DNA from: Endocalyx cinctus
Taxonomy: Eukaryota > Ascomycota > Sordariomycetes > Amphisphaeriales > Apiosporaceae
DNA: 64,000 bases
Reading direction: 5' to 3'
Assembly: GCA_001600455.1 (NCBI GenBank)
Contig: BCKC01000008.1
Coordinates: 310,001 to 374,000, forward strand
Shown here: positions 11,005-23,139 of the stretch, piece by piece
How positions within the stretch are numbered: position 1 is the first letter of the stretch
Layout: every line of letters begins with the position of its first letter
Position numbers and translations under genes: made by a program
Notes under the pieces: generated by a model
Told to the model about the DNA's origin: nothing
The model's input: the letters and a program-made list of their open reading frames with translations, nothing else
The model's database searches: none

Positions 11005-12919
11005 ATGGCTCGTCTCTCGCTTCTGATTGCCTCCTGTTTGGGGCTGCTACAGTCTTTGGCAAATGGAGCTGCTGTTCCGTACCCGTATGATACGGATCTA
11101 GTGCCTCGATTCACTCGCACCAAGTTGACTTCAGAACAAGTACGACGTGAGCTAGGGCCTCAACTATCAACAAACGCCACGATATTTGGCCCTGGAGATA
11201 GGCGGTTTGCCAATGAAACCGAGAGATATCAGACTTTCGCTATCCCCAATATTCAGGTGGTCGTCCAACCAGGTGTTGAATCAGATGTATCCAAGATTGT
11301 GTGTACCTCGTCTTTCCATATGTTCATAAATGTGCGATGTGACTAATCATTCAAAGGTCAAATACTCCAACCGAAACAGCGTTCCGTTCATGGCTATGAA
11401 TCATCGCCATGCCTTGACGTCAAGCGTTGGGAAATTTGCCGGCATTCAAATCGACATGTCTGTATTGAAGGGCATTCAAATCCAACCCGATAAGAAAACC
11501 GCTTGGCTTCAGGGTGGTACATATGATGGTCAGGTTATTGACTACCTCTGGAGTAACGACCTTGTCGCTAGTTCGTCCCCCTTTACCCCTTTTTAAGATA
11601 CTTACGTCTTTGTTTACTAACTAAAATATTAGCTACGGGAAGCTGCAACTGCGTTGGCATGATGGGACCTGGACTCGGCGGCGGTCACGGTCGTTATCAA
11701 GGAATGTACGGCTTGATCAGCGACAACTTGGTGAACATGAATGTCGTGTTGGCAGATGGCACTACTACCCAGATCAATGAGAAGAATCACCCTGACCTGT
11801 GGTGGGGCATGCAGTATGTGCTTTCTGACTATACCATACAAACTTCTTATTCTGCTCCAGTATTATACTGGAACTTAATAATTGTTTCTTGTTTTCTTTT
11901 TTGCTAACAGAAAATTGTGCACAGGGGAGCGGGTCATAACTTCGCCATTGTAACCAGCTTTCAGCTCAAGATTCACCCTCGTCAGATTGATACCTGGTAC
12001 TACAGAAATTATATCTTCACTGAGGGACAGATTGACACCGTATTCGAAGAGATTAACAAGCTGTACAAGAACGGGACTGGAGCTCCTGCGAAGTTCGGAA
12101 GTGAGGGTTTGTATCTTATGGACCCGCAATACGACCAGAATAAGGTATTTCAAGCCCAATCAGACCCTAGTCCACACAAAGATTTCCAAACTAATTCAGA
12201 TTAGGCTGTTCTTCTTTGGTCCTTCATCTACGCAGGATCTGCTAATGAGGTGGCACCCCTGCTTGCCCCTTTCGACAACATAACCCACGCATCGCGAACT
12301 GAAGGGAACGTCCCTTACCCTCAAATTCCCGTCATTCAGGGAACTGACGAGAACAGTGCACTTTGCATGCCTAACCGAACTCACATTACAACCACAGCCA
12401 ACCTCCAAGTCTTGAACATCACCGCTCAGCATCAGATTTACGATTTATACAACAAGAAGGTTACTGAGCACCCTGAGCTTTCGGGAGGTGTAGTCACTAT
12501 GGAGCTCTACTCGGTTGAGGGTGTTGTGAAAGCTCCTAAGAAGAACTCTGCTTACTCTCAGCGAGACGAGTATATCCTAACGTGAGTTTCGATTATATTT
12601 TCTTTGAGTAACATTTTTATTTCTTATTCAGACTAACCGGTATGAAACGCACAGTTACTTCGACGTGCCTTTCCAACCTGGAGACACCGCTCTCCAGAAC
12701 TTCACTATGGAATGGGCCAAGGAAACTCGCGACCTGTGGAACGCAGGACAGCCTAACCGTCGACCCACCACCTACATGAACTACGCCATGGGCGGTGAGC
12801 CTTTAGAGGAAATGTATGGTTACGACGGACAGCTCGACAGACTTCGCGGCCTCAAGCGCAAGTACGACCCGGAGAACCGTTTCCGCTACTACAACCCTAT
12901 TGTCCCCCAGTCGAACTAG
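11005..12919 (+). CDS. Secreted BBE-type FAD-linked oxidoreductase
   Basis: Six exons, 11005-11298, 11357-11570, 11633-11813, 11925-12144, 12205-12581 and 12655-12919, give 516 residues in one frame. Residues 1-24 form a signal peptide ending near NGAAVP. The FAD_binding_4 (p-cresol methylhydroxylase-type) domain follows, with NHRHA at 113-117, where family members carry the histidine that binds FAD covalently, and the glycine-rich segment TGSCNCVGMMGPGLGGGHG. The last exon carries a BBE C-terminal signature with YNP (LDRLRGLKRKYDPENRFRYY). Such enzymes oxidise alcohols, carbohydrates or alkaloid-like substrates with O2 and often close rings in fungal pathways. The second intron has an unusual GTTCGT donor and the first a GTGTGT donor, but both preserve frame and conserved motifs. 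Confidence 0.9.
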
Positions 12920-14112
12920 GCGGATAGCTTTCTGGGAGTAAAATCCCTAGATTTTCTCTGTGTCATTCAACTTTTTCTTTTTACTATCTCTTTGCAGGTG
13001 TTCGGATATGAAACAACTTAGGTCAGGGCCGGTTAGACATTTAGAAAGGATGGGATAGACTTATTAGAGATCCAGCGGTGACGCACCATTTTTTTCCATT
13101 CTGTACTCATATTCATCATTACTTCTTTCCTGTATTGTTTATTTTTTTTTTTTTTTCACTGCTGTACTCTACTGTATATCCTCCCTTTCCTAGTTATATA
13201 TATACATGGTTTATTCAGCTCGGAGAGCTGTACCTAATCCCGATGCTTATCTGCTCAGATAAAGTGACACCTGACTTTTCGAGACACGAAGAAGGCTTTA
13301 GATTCTTTTTGATGGTTAATTAGTCTTACACCGCGGTCTGGAATTTATATCATTCTCTACGTCGACTTTTTCTTTCTGTGTGTTTTTCCACTTGTACTTG
13401 TAACTTGCTATAGTTTCTCTGCACAGATAAACAAAATGCATCATAGTTGTAACGCCAAATAGTTGTTATTTGGTCAACCTTTTGATTGATTATCATTGCC
13501 AGGGTGTTATAAGAGTCGGAGCTGATTACCACGCGAATGCTGACTGATTTGAGAGCTTCAATGATGTATGTTCCAATAACTCATGCATTGATGGAATGTC
13601 TGTACAGTGAATTTGTCAGTTTGAAAGCGGGACGTAATCATGACCATAGTATTTGCAAATATAGCGAGGTATGGCTTCTATAGCTACGCTGACAAAATCA
13701 ACACTAAACTGCAAGATGTGCATGGTCTGTAATTAAATTATCAAGTCTTGAGTAATCAATTCAGTAGCATCTGAAAGCCCGGTTCCATTAGAGAGGATAA
13801 CCAAAGCCGAATTTGAATGATGGATAATATACAGATTAGAAGTGTAACCGTGAATATCGCTCTGGTGTCTGTAAATGAGTTATTTAAAAACTGTTCAATA
13901 GTTATGGACTGACTAAGTCTGGTTCAAATTTTCCGGCATTAATAACATACAAGTACTTCCAATATTAAATACAATGACAATTTTCCCAGTTTACCTAAAA
14001 CAATAAATTAATACATAACTCCAATAGCTCACTAACCAATCCAGACCTAATTATCTCAGTATTAATTTCGATTCCTTCCGTATCTTTTTCTTGTTCGAAG
14101 GTTGCTCCCCAA
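12920..14112. other. Intergenic, convergent
   Basis: 1.2 kb between convergent genes. It holds 3' untranslated sequence with T-rich tracts (for example 13137-13157) and AT-rich DNA. Short frames here show no coding character. Confidence 0.4.
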
Positions 14113-15701
14113 TCACGTTCCGACGGAGCCAGCCTTTAAGCCTACGGCTAAAAAAGGACTCTTTTCCTGCTTGATAGAGTTGGACCTCACCTTCTGTCGC
14201 GCAGCTCGCTTCGTTTTCGGGTGTGTGGCCACGGCGGCCTCCTCGGCCTTGCCAGCTTGGATACTGGTTTGGGATAGCGCGTAGCCTTTGGTCAGGAGTT
14301 CACGTCCCCCGTCAATATGGGCGATGAAGATTGGCCATACAGGTACTAAATTTCCGTTGATCAGCGGTTCAGTCTGGCTCTGGCTATGAACGGAGTTTCT
14401 CCCGTTGGCCGAGCCGTTGACTTTGCTACTAGATTTCGTGCCATTCTGCTTGGGCGGAGCGGTGGTCGTGCTTGTGTTGATAATGTCAGGGAGAACTGTC
14501 CACCATTCACTTTCTTCCTCGTCAAAGATAAACTCAAGCTCTATCTTTACTTTGCACTTCTGCAACACCATCCAGCGTTCGAGGACCGTATTACAAAAGT
14601 AGCGCAAATCAGTGGCAAACTCGTCTTTATTTGGACCTAAAAGAAGAGGACCAAAAAACGCATTGACTTCGTTCACGACTTTACTAGCTCGTTTTTCCCC
14701 GTCTCTTAGTTGCGCCGCTGGATCAGTATCCAGAAGAACGGCTCGGAGGTGTGCTTCTCTAGCAGTATGATTATCAAATGCCAGATCTAAAAGAACTCCC
14801 GAAAGATCATTCTCACCCGGGAAATACTCTTCTGAGAAATAATGTGCCCGGAAAATGTGATCATTGAGACATGATGCTAAGAATCGCATAGCTGCTCCAA
14901 CGCGCATCTGTTTTGAAATCACGTTGTTGCTCGGCGGTAAAGGGATGGAGCCTTTGAGGCTACGATGCTCTTTCAAGAGACTGAAAGGCGTGGAGTCTTG
15001 GGCTGCCATGGATTCATCAAGATCAACCCCAATGTACTTCGTCATGAGGTCGTATGCCGATGTAAACAGATAAACTGCGTGTGTTTGACTATAGTTCCAA
15101 ATTAGAGAATGATCTTAATTATCTTTAGTATAAAAACTGACATGGTTTCTATCGGAGTATCTGTGAGCTCGCAAGTGAGAGATAAGATATCATCGAGTCT
15201 GGATTTGGTCTTCTCAAGCTCTTTCTGAATCTTTTGCATCTTCTTCTTAGTTTCTTCCCCAGCTGCGCTTATCTTTTTGGACTCGAATTTCTCATCCTCA
15301 AGTTTTTTCTTGATCTCATTTAAGACTTTCTCCTTTTTGATGACATCGGAAGCTAATGTTGATCTGTCCTTGTTTGCTTGGTCCAATGACTTTATAGCCT
15401 CCTTTTCTCGCTTTTCAACCGCCTTTAGTTTCTCCACCATACCTTTGTTTTCCTCCTCAAGCTTCTTGATTGCGGCCTTCTTGTCAGTGACTTCAGCTTC
15501 CTTGGCCATGCATCGCTGCTCCAGGCGAGATCTCTTTTTGTCGAGTATGTCATTCGCGGCCTCGAGCTTTTTGTTCTCGCTCTCAAGCTCTGCATTATGT
15601 GAGAAAAGCGCACCAATTTCTTTGAATGCGTTATCACCAGCCAGAGAATTGATAGCAACGACAATGCTTTTGAAGTTTTGACAAGAATCTTCCGTTGACA
15701 T
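14113..15701 (-). CDS. Coiled-coil protein of unknown function
   Basis: Two exons, 15142-15701 and 14113-15088, joined across a 53-nt GTCAGT...TAG intron in phase 2, give 511 residues; read separately they would look like two unrelated proteins. Residues about 30-170 are a long Lys/Glu-rich coiled coil with heptad character. After the junction comes a globular part containing YLFTSAYDLMTKYIG and a charged segment (LEFIFDEEESEWW), then a Ser/Thr/Asn-rich linker and a basic C-terminus (KTKRAARQKVRSNS) that could be a nuclear localisation signal. There is no signal peptide or membrane segment. I do not recognise the family. Overall form suggests a nuclear or cytoskeletal structural or regulatory protein, but this is weak. 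Confidence 0.75.
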
Positions 15702-17276
15702 GGCGAAGTTGAACTCTGGAACAAGATTGGCAATAATGTAACTTCCGATAAAGTATCAAACGTGTTTAAAGGAATCAGCTCGTAGACAGGGCCAGGTAAT
15801 ATGCAAAAGTACCAATTGACACGGTCAATTTTTTCATGTCACATATTGTAAATAATAATGATGATTGATGATATATCAAGGGTGATGACAATTTCAATTT
15901 AATTAATTTCTTTCTTTTTTTGCGGCTCTGCTCTGGAGGACAAACGGCGTTACATACCCGCTGTCGTGTAGGCGAACAAACAATATGTAGGTTGCCTCGA
16001 TTCGGCTCTTTCGTGTGGGTGGTAATTACACGTGTAAATAGGACCATTGGTGTCATTTCGCGGTCCTCGACAGTTGTTATTCGGATAGTGTCGTAGCGAT
16101 GGTTGGGTTTATCAAACGAGTTAGGCTGCCTTGCCGAATCATTGGCTGATAAATGTCCTTACAATCCGGGCATCGAAAGGGTGGTATTCCGGTGGCGAAC
16201 GTCGGAACCCGCACCTAACAATAGCGTTTGATAAGTTGCCGATATATTGTGGCGTGACGAGTAATGTTAAAGAGATTATTGGACACGATCGGCTTTTAGT
16301 CGTCCTGCTTCTCGACCTATGGTATACCCTCGCTATAGTCAAGAACCGTGTTTAAAGAGTGCGACGCGGGGAACACACTCAAAATCTTTCGACTTTCTAG
16401 TGAGTAGAGCTAACTATACCCAGCTCCCGTACCCCCCTTTTCACTGCCACGTACATGTTTACAAGGAAGCTATCTGCATGTTGGTGATAACGGGGCATAA
16501 CAATATTGAATTGGTCGCATGCTGATGACCTTGAATAATACATAACATGGTGCATCTGAACGCGAACCTTAAGTTTTCGTGACTAGGAGTGGACGTGTGG
16601 TCCTCGTAAGAAAATAAATCTATCTAGGATGGTTTTCACATGGTCGTAGAAATGGCATGGATAATTATGCGACAGTTATCGAACCTATAGCAATGAACCA
16701 TCATGCACGATGACTCAAGAATAATTTAAAGTCTTGTTTTTTCTTTCTTTGATTCATGAGGTCGTAACCGCCAATGCCGTTAATATCAAATCTCTAGCTA
16801 CCCGCCGTTGCCGTGCATGGTGACGATGAGGAGAGCAATTTGGTTTCTATAGACGGACTGGGGAAGTTGGGAGATACATGGTATTTCATACTGATACCCC
16901 ACACTCCAACTTCCATGTAGCTGCCTCTTCTTGCCTACCCCTCTGAACAGCTCTTTTCTCTTGTCATCTAGAAAATTTGATTGGCTTCTTAGGTTTACAA
17001 GAGTATCAAGTCACCATTTTGTGCATTGTTCGCGCTGTGACCAAGCTATACCATTGTGAACGAGAGGCATAAGTATTTACGAGGTTCTACACTTGATGAT
17101 TGAATAATGCTAGGTATTTATATACTCCAAGATCTTGAACTTTGAATTAGGTTGTTTGGGGAGTTGTCATGCCGTGCATGTCATAGTTAGTACATGATAT
17201 AGTACAAGATATCGTCAAGCTATTTTTTACATCCAACCCGATATTTTTACACGTCCAATCGTATTCTTCCAATTCA
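15702..17276. other. Intergenic upstream of coiled-coil gene
   Basis: 1.6 kb with no supported gene. Overlapping frames on both strands near 16131-16355 are short and lack coding character. AT-rich with scattered homopolymer runs. Confidence 0.4.
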
Positions 17277-19910
17277 TCAATCATCTTCCTTGTCACTTTT
17301 TCTTCTTCTCGTCTTCTTCCCAGTGTCTTCATTCATCGCCGTCTCCATCTCCATCTTCATCTCTTCATTTAGCTCCTCCGTGATACTGGAATCGTCCGAC
17401 CCCATGATACTGGAAACCTCTGACTCCATGTCTTGTATTGTCAACTTCTCTGAGCGATTCCGGTTTGATTGCTTCCGCTTCCCCTTTATCCCCTTTATAC
17501 CAGCGTAGGTGCCATCCGCGTTGAAAACTCTTATGTTACCCTTTTGCGCATCTTTCGCGCGTCTAGCCCGGGCGCTCTTCTCGTCGGTTACCGGCGTATC
17601 CGGGGTGATACCCCCTTTTCCGAGTCGCACTCTTCTTTCCACCCGGGTCTTGGCACCTAGCGCCCAGAGGTCACCCCATTTGGATTTGCGGGCGTCATGA
17701 TACGCTTGCACGCTGAAACTGCGAGGTACTGTCCAGCGCTCGACCGTTCCTGACGGCGTGCAGACGTCGAGCGTGACGTGGTGGTGGCGTTTTATGGGTG
17801 AGAGGATGTTTCGGGGGAGAGACATGTAGTGTGGGGTCTCGGCCTGTTTCTCGTAGCCCGCGAACGCGTCCGCCGTGGCGTCTTTGCCCTGGCTGGGAAC
17901 TGTGATCTTCTCCGTGCCAGGGAGCATGCCGCGCTGAACAGCGATGAAGCTGAAGTCGACGTCTTCGTGGTTACTGTGGCCGGCCCCTCGAATCTTCTGC
18001 AGGAAAGGCGGCCGGATGAATCGCTGGCTGAAGTGACAAAAGTCTTTACGTCCATGGATTAGGCCGGGAATCAAGTACATGGGACACTCTTTGTGATTGG
18101 TGCAAGGCGCCACGATCATGCCCTGCTCGCGCTCTCGCTGCTTCTCTGGGTGAGTCGGCTCAGGATGTGGGTCTGAATTTGGCGTGTTAAGAAACTCGTT
18201 GATCAGCCGCGAGCGGACGTCCGCTACCGCCTCAAAACCTCGAGGATGACCTTTCTCTACCACAATCAGAACACCACCTTCCGGAGAGAGCATCTCCCAT
18301 AGATTGTCCAACATAGCTTTGCGTTTCCAGCCATCTTTCAAAGGCATCAAGAGATGGGATGCAATGATAACGTCGAATTGCTTTTTTGTCTGAGGCTCGC
18401 TTCCGCTCTCTAGCTTCTCAGGTTTATCTTTCGAATGAATATAATCCGGTAGGCGAGGAAGGAATGTGGTATTATGCAGAAACCTAGAAACACGATGCCG
18501 TAGCGAGTCGGAACCGACCACGACCGTCTTCTTACCGGGCGCCCCTAGACCAAATGTTTTGCCTGTCCCGCCTAACTGTATTTCGTCGTCTCGCATGACA
18601 TCCCACTCAGCCTCTCCAACCTGCTGCCACGCCGCTGCAGCTGCTCCACCAGCACCAACGTCAAGAACGCGTGGTCCTTCGCCACCGTTCCTTTCCATAA
18701 GAGTCGTCATCCACTTCTTACCGAGCCGCTTGCGCACTTCGACTAAAATACTCACTGTTGTGGCGCACATGCCAGGTAAGTTTGTGGCTATGTATGCATC
18801 GGCCATGATGTCAGACATCTTGGGGAAGCCGGCTTCCAAGCCGATCGGCTTTTGGCCGACGGCGCTAGTTACGGATGGAGTGGCGACGGAATGCGGGAGC
18901 GCCGGGCCTCCAAAGGCTTTCTGGGCCGCATCTTTTACATGAGAGATATCCGTCCTGGACAGAAGTTTCGTGATCGGGTTCACAAACTCTGCTTTAGGAA
19001 AATGGATTGTCGAAGGAGTAGTTCGCCATTGTCCAGCTATCGTGTGTTCGTGAAGACGACTTTCACGTCCCTCTTGGCGCTCCAATGAGTACCCGTCCTC
19101 TTCGTCTTCATCCTCTTCTTCGTCCTCTTCTACTTCCTCTTCTTCCTCTGGTTCGTCTTCTTCAAGAGGTTCTTCTGCTTTTGAAATGGCACTGGCTACT
19201 TCGAAGTCTCTCTGAAGTTTTAGGAGAGCATTGTATTCGCGCTCACTCTTGGCCACCGCGTTTATATACATTAACCCCGCCTCTGAGGGAAGGTCTTGTA
19301 CTTGAGTAGCTGTATTATCCGGCAAGACTGATCGGATTTCCTCAGCTAACTTTTGCGACGGGGTAGGGAGTTCTGTCGTCTCGTAGACCATCTCTTCCAA
19401 TTCACCGTCCTCCCCTTCTCGTAGCAAGATCTTTTGCGAAGGCTCGCGCGGGGGCTCTTTCTGTAGTTCTTCGGGAATAGGCATACCGACATCTTCGGGC
19501 CGTGTCTCACGGACTGGTTCGCCGTAGAGTCGGACATAACGTTTATACTCTTCGGCAGTTAGGTAGTCTTTTGGTAGCGTGTCGCCGAACGTACTTTTCG
19601 CTTGTCGTACGATTTCCTCTACCTCGTCTTTTGTTTTAGATATTTCAGGTGTTTCGGGCGGTGGGGATGTAGCTGAGGGTTCATCTGGTATCGAATTTTT
19701 CTTTACATCTTGCAACTTGGGCGCTGTGGTAGCGAAGCTACGCGAAGCTATTTTTTTTTCTACTGCTCGAGCTCCAAATGTCGATGAAGATTGTCTGGTT
19801 GATAATTTTCGGAAGTGCGGCCTATTCGTGGCCAATGCATTCTCTAAGAACAATAAAACTTGACGCCTGCATTGTGGGCATGATTTCTGTGTTCTTGCAG
19901 CGGATAACAT
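17277..19910 (-). CDS. RSM22: Mitochondrial Rsm22-like methyltransferase-fold protein
   Basis: A single 877-codon frame. The N-terminus is Arg/Ser-rich and poor in acidic residues, as expected for a mitochondrial presequence. Features in order: an acidic low-complexity block near 250-280; a degenerate SAM-binding motif VLDVGAGGAAAAAW near 415; and a cysteine cluster CTNHKECPM...CHFSQR near 604-632 that matches the Fe-S-binding cysteines of Rsm22/METTL17. The C-terminus is a charged tail. Rsm22 is needed for assembly of the mitochondrial small ribosomal subunit. The length is greater than the yeast protein because of fungal-specific insertions and tail. It is followed upstream, on the same strand, by the thioredoxin gene. 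A housekeeping gene; recognition is strong, the exact start slightly uncertain. Confidence 0.88.
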   Translation of the reverse strand: MLSAARTQKSCPQCRRQVLLFLENALATNRPHFRKLSTRQSSSTFGARAVEKKIASRSFATTAPKLQDVKKNSIPDEPSATSPPPETPEISKTKDEVEEIVRQAKSTFGDTLPKDYLTAEEYKRYVRLYGEPVRETRPEDVGMPIPEELQKEPPREPSQKILLREGEDGELEEMVYETTELPTPSQKLAEEIRSVLPDNTATQVQDLPSEAGLMYINAVAKSEREYNALLKLQRDFEVASAISKAEEPLEEDEPEEEEEVEEDEEEDEDEEDGYSLERQEGRESRLHEHTIAGQWRTTPSTIHFPKAEFVNPITKLLSRTDISHVKDAAQKAFGGPALPHSVATPSVTSAVGQKPIGLEAGFPKMSDIMADAYIATNLPGMCATTVSILVEVRKRLGKKWMTTLMERNGGEGPRVLDVGAGGAAAAAWQQVGEAEWDVMRDDEIQLGGTGKTFGLGAPGKKTVVVGSDSLRHRVSRFLHNTTFLPRLPDYIHSKDKPEKLESGSEPQTKKQFDVIIASHLLMPLKDGWKRKAMLDNLWEMLSPEGGVLIVVEKGHPRGFEAVADVRSRLINEFLNTPNSDPHPEPTHPEKQREREQGMIVAPCTNHKECPMYLIPGLIHGRKDFCHFSQRFIRPPFLQKIRGAGHSNHEDVDFSFIAVQRGMLPGTEKITVPSQGKDATADAFAGYEKQAETPHYMSLPRNILSPIKRHHHVTLDVCTPSGTVERWTVPRSFSVQAYHDARKSKWGDLWALGAKTRVERRVRLGKGGITPDTPVTDEKSARARRAKDAQKGNIRVFNADGTYAGIKGIKGKRKQSNRNRSEKLTIQDMESEVSSIMGSDDSSITEELNEEMKMEMETAMNEDTGKKTRRRKSDKEDD

Positions 19911-20228
19911 TATGAAATTATGAGCATTTTAGTGATTTGATCGAACGGAATGGTGAAGAGGTTGAAAATGACTGATCAACGGGTAAAGTGGAATTTTTTC
20001 TTAGCTTGGCCCGTGCCTATGAAAATGGATACGAACAGTGATATCATAAACCCATCGGGACATTTGCTCCAGCCAGTCAAATTGACAGTATTATCAAGCT
20101 ACATTCATATACAGAATACAAACACAATTACTTCATTTCTCGTCACAATAAAACTGCGCATGCATAATTATACAATATCGCATGCTCAATTTTCATAATT
20201 CTATAGGAAATTCCCCAGAGAAAAAGTT
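19911..20228. other. Short intergenic between thioredoxin and RSM22
   Basis: 318 nt between two tandem minus-strand genes. It holds the RSM22 promoter and the thioredoxin 3' untranslated region. Nothing else is visible. Confidence 0.4.
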
Positions 20229-21060
20229 TTAACTTCCACCTAGATCAGCTAAAGTCCTGGGCCCAGTGGGTCGAGCTGATGCGCCCAGTCTTTGCCCGCT
20301 TGGATTAGTAGGAGCTGGGGGCGCCGAAGTTTTGTAGATGTTGAAATCGGATGATTCGGCAGACTTATAGGGGTCAAACTAGAAACACATAAAATATTAG
20401 AGTGTTGGCCAAATCAAGGGAGCAAGACTAGGTAGACTAGGAGCAAACTCATACCGAGAACAACGAAGCAAAGTATAGTCCAAAGAAGGTAAGAAGGGCG
20501 TTAATGATGTTAAAAGAGCTCAAATTCCAGGATCTTCCACCTCCTAGAGTTCGACCGCCACCTCCTCTCGCCGCCGCATTTCCGGTCGGTCCGCTACCGA
20601 GAGCCCGTCCGGGTGTCTTGAAGGATGCGCCCGGTGCGCTTGTTCCCGCCAATTTGACGGCCTTTTCGACGGCCGAGGTGAGAGAAGGAGGGTTCGCGCC
20701 GCGGATTGTTTCGATGACGGAACCGTTCTTAATGATGAGGAAGGTAGGCATAGCGGTGACGCCGTGGGTTGACGCGATCGAGGGTTGGTTGTCAACGTTA
20801 ACTTTGCAGAAGGTGATCTTTCCCGGCTTGGAATATTTCGTCGCTAGTGATTCGAACGTGGGCGCGATCATCTTACATGGTCCGCACCAGTCGGCATAGA
20901 CTAAGGGTAGTATCAGATGTAAGCAAGAAGTTGTTTAGACGTTTAATGACATGGCGTGATGCGACAAGTTGGGGCTCTTACAATCTGCGACGACAACGGT
21001 GGAGGAACCTAAGATTCGCTGCCACTCGTTGGACGAACCGATATTTACTAATGAACCCAT
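20229..21060 (-). CDS. Thioredoxin-domain protein with C-terminal hydrophobic segment
   Basis: Three exons, 20982-21060, 20455-20900 and 20229-20378 (phases 1 and 0), give 224 residues. The frame of the second exon alone would stop three codons past the true donor, so the 49-residue C-terminus is easy to miss. The thioredoxin fold spans about residues 1-110, with the redox motif WCGPC at 31-35 and the cis-Pro loop TAMPTF. A Gly/Arg-rich linker follows, then a hydrophobic stretch (INALLTFFGLYFASLFS) likely to be a membrane anchor, and a short polar tail. Disulfide exchange is expected, possibly membrane-tethered. The gene is divergent from the SPOUT gene (424 nt). Confidence 0.88.
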
Positions 21061-21484
21061 GGTATATTGCACGTGTTATCACAGTTTTGATAAGTTGACG
21101 AAGTAGACTTTTCGTAGAGGGGAGAACAAATGGATTATTAAGGATTAGAAGGCTGCAGGTGGATAAATACAAGTAGAGCTCAGCTACGGAATAGTTGCAC
21201 TAACTACAAGCTGCCTGGCTGCTTTCAGTGGGACGGGCGTAGTGGGGATACTGTAAACTGTCCTGAACCGTGCTTATGTTATCCTTAAAAGAGAAGGCGG
21301 TGGATTAAGCGGTCACTTTATGCCGGTATAATTTTTTCAATGGATTCATTCAATCCACCTGCAAAATTCATTAGCACCGAAGCTCAAGTTAAAGAGGCCA
21401 GTAAATCAAGTCGAATAACCTTTTTTTTATGTGGAAGATATAAATATTTTTTTTAAGATACGAAATACAGAAAACTAAAGAAAT
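21061..21484. promoter_or_regulatory. Divergent promoter region, thioredoxin / SPOUT
   Basis: 424 nt between divergently transcribed housekeeping genes, so both promoters must lie here. No recognisable operator; a T-rich tract lies at 21421-21428. Confidence 0.5.
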
Positions 21485-22643
21485 ATGTCTCATTATCAGC
21501 AAGATCGACAAAAAGTAAGTCTTATTTACATAAGGAAGTTAGGAGATATTTCTAACCAATTTTCATCTAGAAACGTAGGTTAGATCAAAATGGCGACTAT
21601 GTCGATACGTCAAAACCTACTGCATTTTTCAAACCCACCTCTGGTCGAAATTGGACAATTTCAGTAGCTGTTCCCGGCAGTATCCTTTCATAGTAAGTTT
21701 TTTGTCCTTATTATATATATTCCCCAGAATTCGCACCGCGTGTTAACTGGGATTTATTAGCTGTAAGCGAGATGATCAACGAATCGCCGTCGTGTCTCAC
21801 TTGGCACGTGCTCTCGCTGTCTTTGGTGTAGACGAGGTAGTCGTCTTCGACGATTCGCACCCAGACTCTCGTCTAGCCAATGTAGATCCTGCTAGCTATA
21901 CGGGCGATGTCGACCCGTGTGGCTACCTAGATCATATCTTACAATACGTAGAGATGCCCCCCTTCATGCGGCGAACGCTCTTTCCCATACACCCCAACTT
22001 GAAAAACTCGGGTATGCTGCAGAGTCTCGATATCCCTTCCCACCCTCACAGGACCGACTGGCTTTCTTACTGCGAGGGAATGACCGTCGCGGGAAAGCCG
22101 AAAAAAGGCAAGGGTACGTTAGTCGACATCGGTCAGGAAGAACCAGTGACTATTAGCCACGAAATTCCGCCGAAGACTCGTATCACCCTTCAATTTACCT
22201 CAGATGACCCTTCAGTAGCCGAGCCGGTAGATCCTGCAGCTCCCCGCACCGAAGGAGGTTATTATTGGGGCTACTCCGTCCGGCGCTGCAAGTCACTCGC
22301 CGCCGTTTTTGAAGATTGTACTTATGAGGGGGGATACGACCTCAGCATCGGCACCTCAGAGCGGGGTGTCTCTATCCCAGATGCCTTCCCCGAGAAGAAG
22401 AGGAAGGAGTTTAGCGGGTTCAACCACCTCATCGTGGTCTTTGGTGGGCCTCGAGGTCTGGAATACGCGGCCGAGAACGACCCCGAATTAAACGGCATGG
22501 GCATAGTAAGAGGTAGAACGAAAGAGTTATTTGATAAATGGGTCAATATCTTGCCAGGACAGGGTAGCAGAACGATCCGTACAGATGAAGCCGTGTTTAT
22601 TGGTCTCGCAGGCTTACGAACGATATGGAGCGATAGGTCATAA
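21485..22643 (+). CDS. SPOUT-family putative RNA methyltransferase
   Basis: Three exons, 21485-21514, 21571-21692 and 21761-22643 (phases 0 and 2), give 344 residues. Exon 1 is only ten codons; the ATG at 21485 and a GTAAGT donor directly after it fix the start. The domain is the putative RNA methyltransferase family of human SPOUT1/C9orf114: SVAVPGSILS-type beta strand, HLARALAVFGVDEVVVFDD, VFGGPRGLEYA near 278, and the knot segment LPGQGSRTIRTDEAVFIGLA near 313-331. The family uses SAM and acts on RNA; human SPOUT1 methylates U32 of tRNA-Arg and/or 28S rRNA according to differing reports. A housekeeping gene beside Rsm22 and thioredoxin. Confidence 0.88.
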
Positions 22644-23139
22644 TCATCTTATATCTTTATCTTTTTAGTCATCGGAAATGGAAATACCCATAAATGCGTA
22701 TATGGATGATGGATCTTGGAAAGTTAATTGAAGGGGCAATGAAACACTATATCGCAATTTTTGGAAGTCCTCAAATTACTGTCGACAACCTGGTCGAGTC
22801 GGCAGGTCGGGTTCTCCTAATTAGTGCTTAATAAGCGAATTAACACATTTTACCACTTCAAGTGATTAAAATCTGAGAGACTGGTGAATGAGGGGAAAAG
22901 AAGAAAAAAAAGGAGGGGAGTCGAATTTGCTAGACAAGTTGCATGTACGACCACAAATAAGTTTTGGGTCCAATCGTTTCAAATCAAATAGAAGTAGTTG
23001 GGTAGAATCAAAACAGGCATCCAAAACCTGCCACCCAACGAAATAATAGATCAATCACAGAAAGCATCAGCAACCACATAACATTAGACTATTGACATAG
23101 AAACAAGTCTCTGGCTGACTTTTCAATATATTGGCTTGA
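22644..23139. other. Intergenic downstream of SPOUT gene
   Basis: About 500 nt of AT-rich sequence between the SPOUT gene and the candidate pseudogene. No feature seen. Confidence 0.35.
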
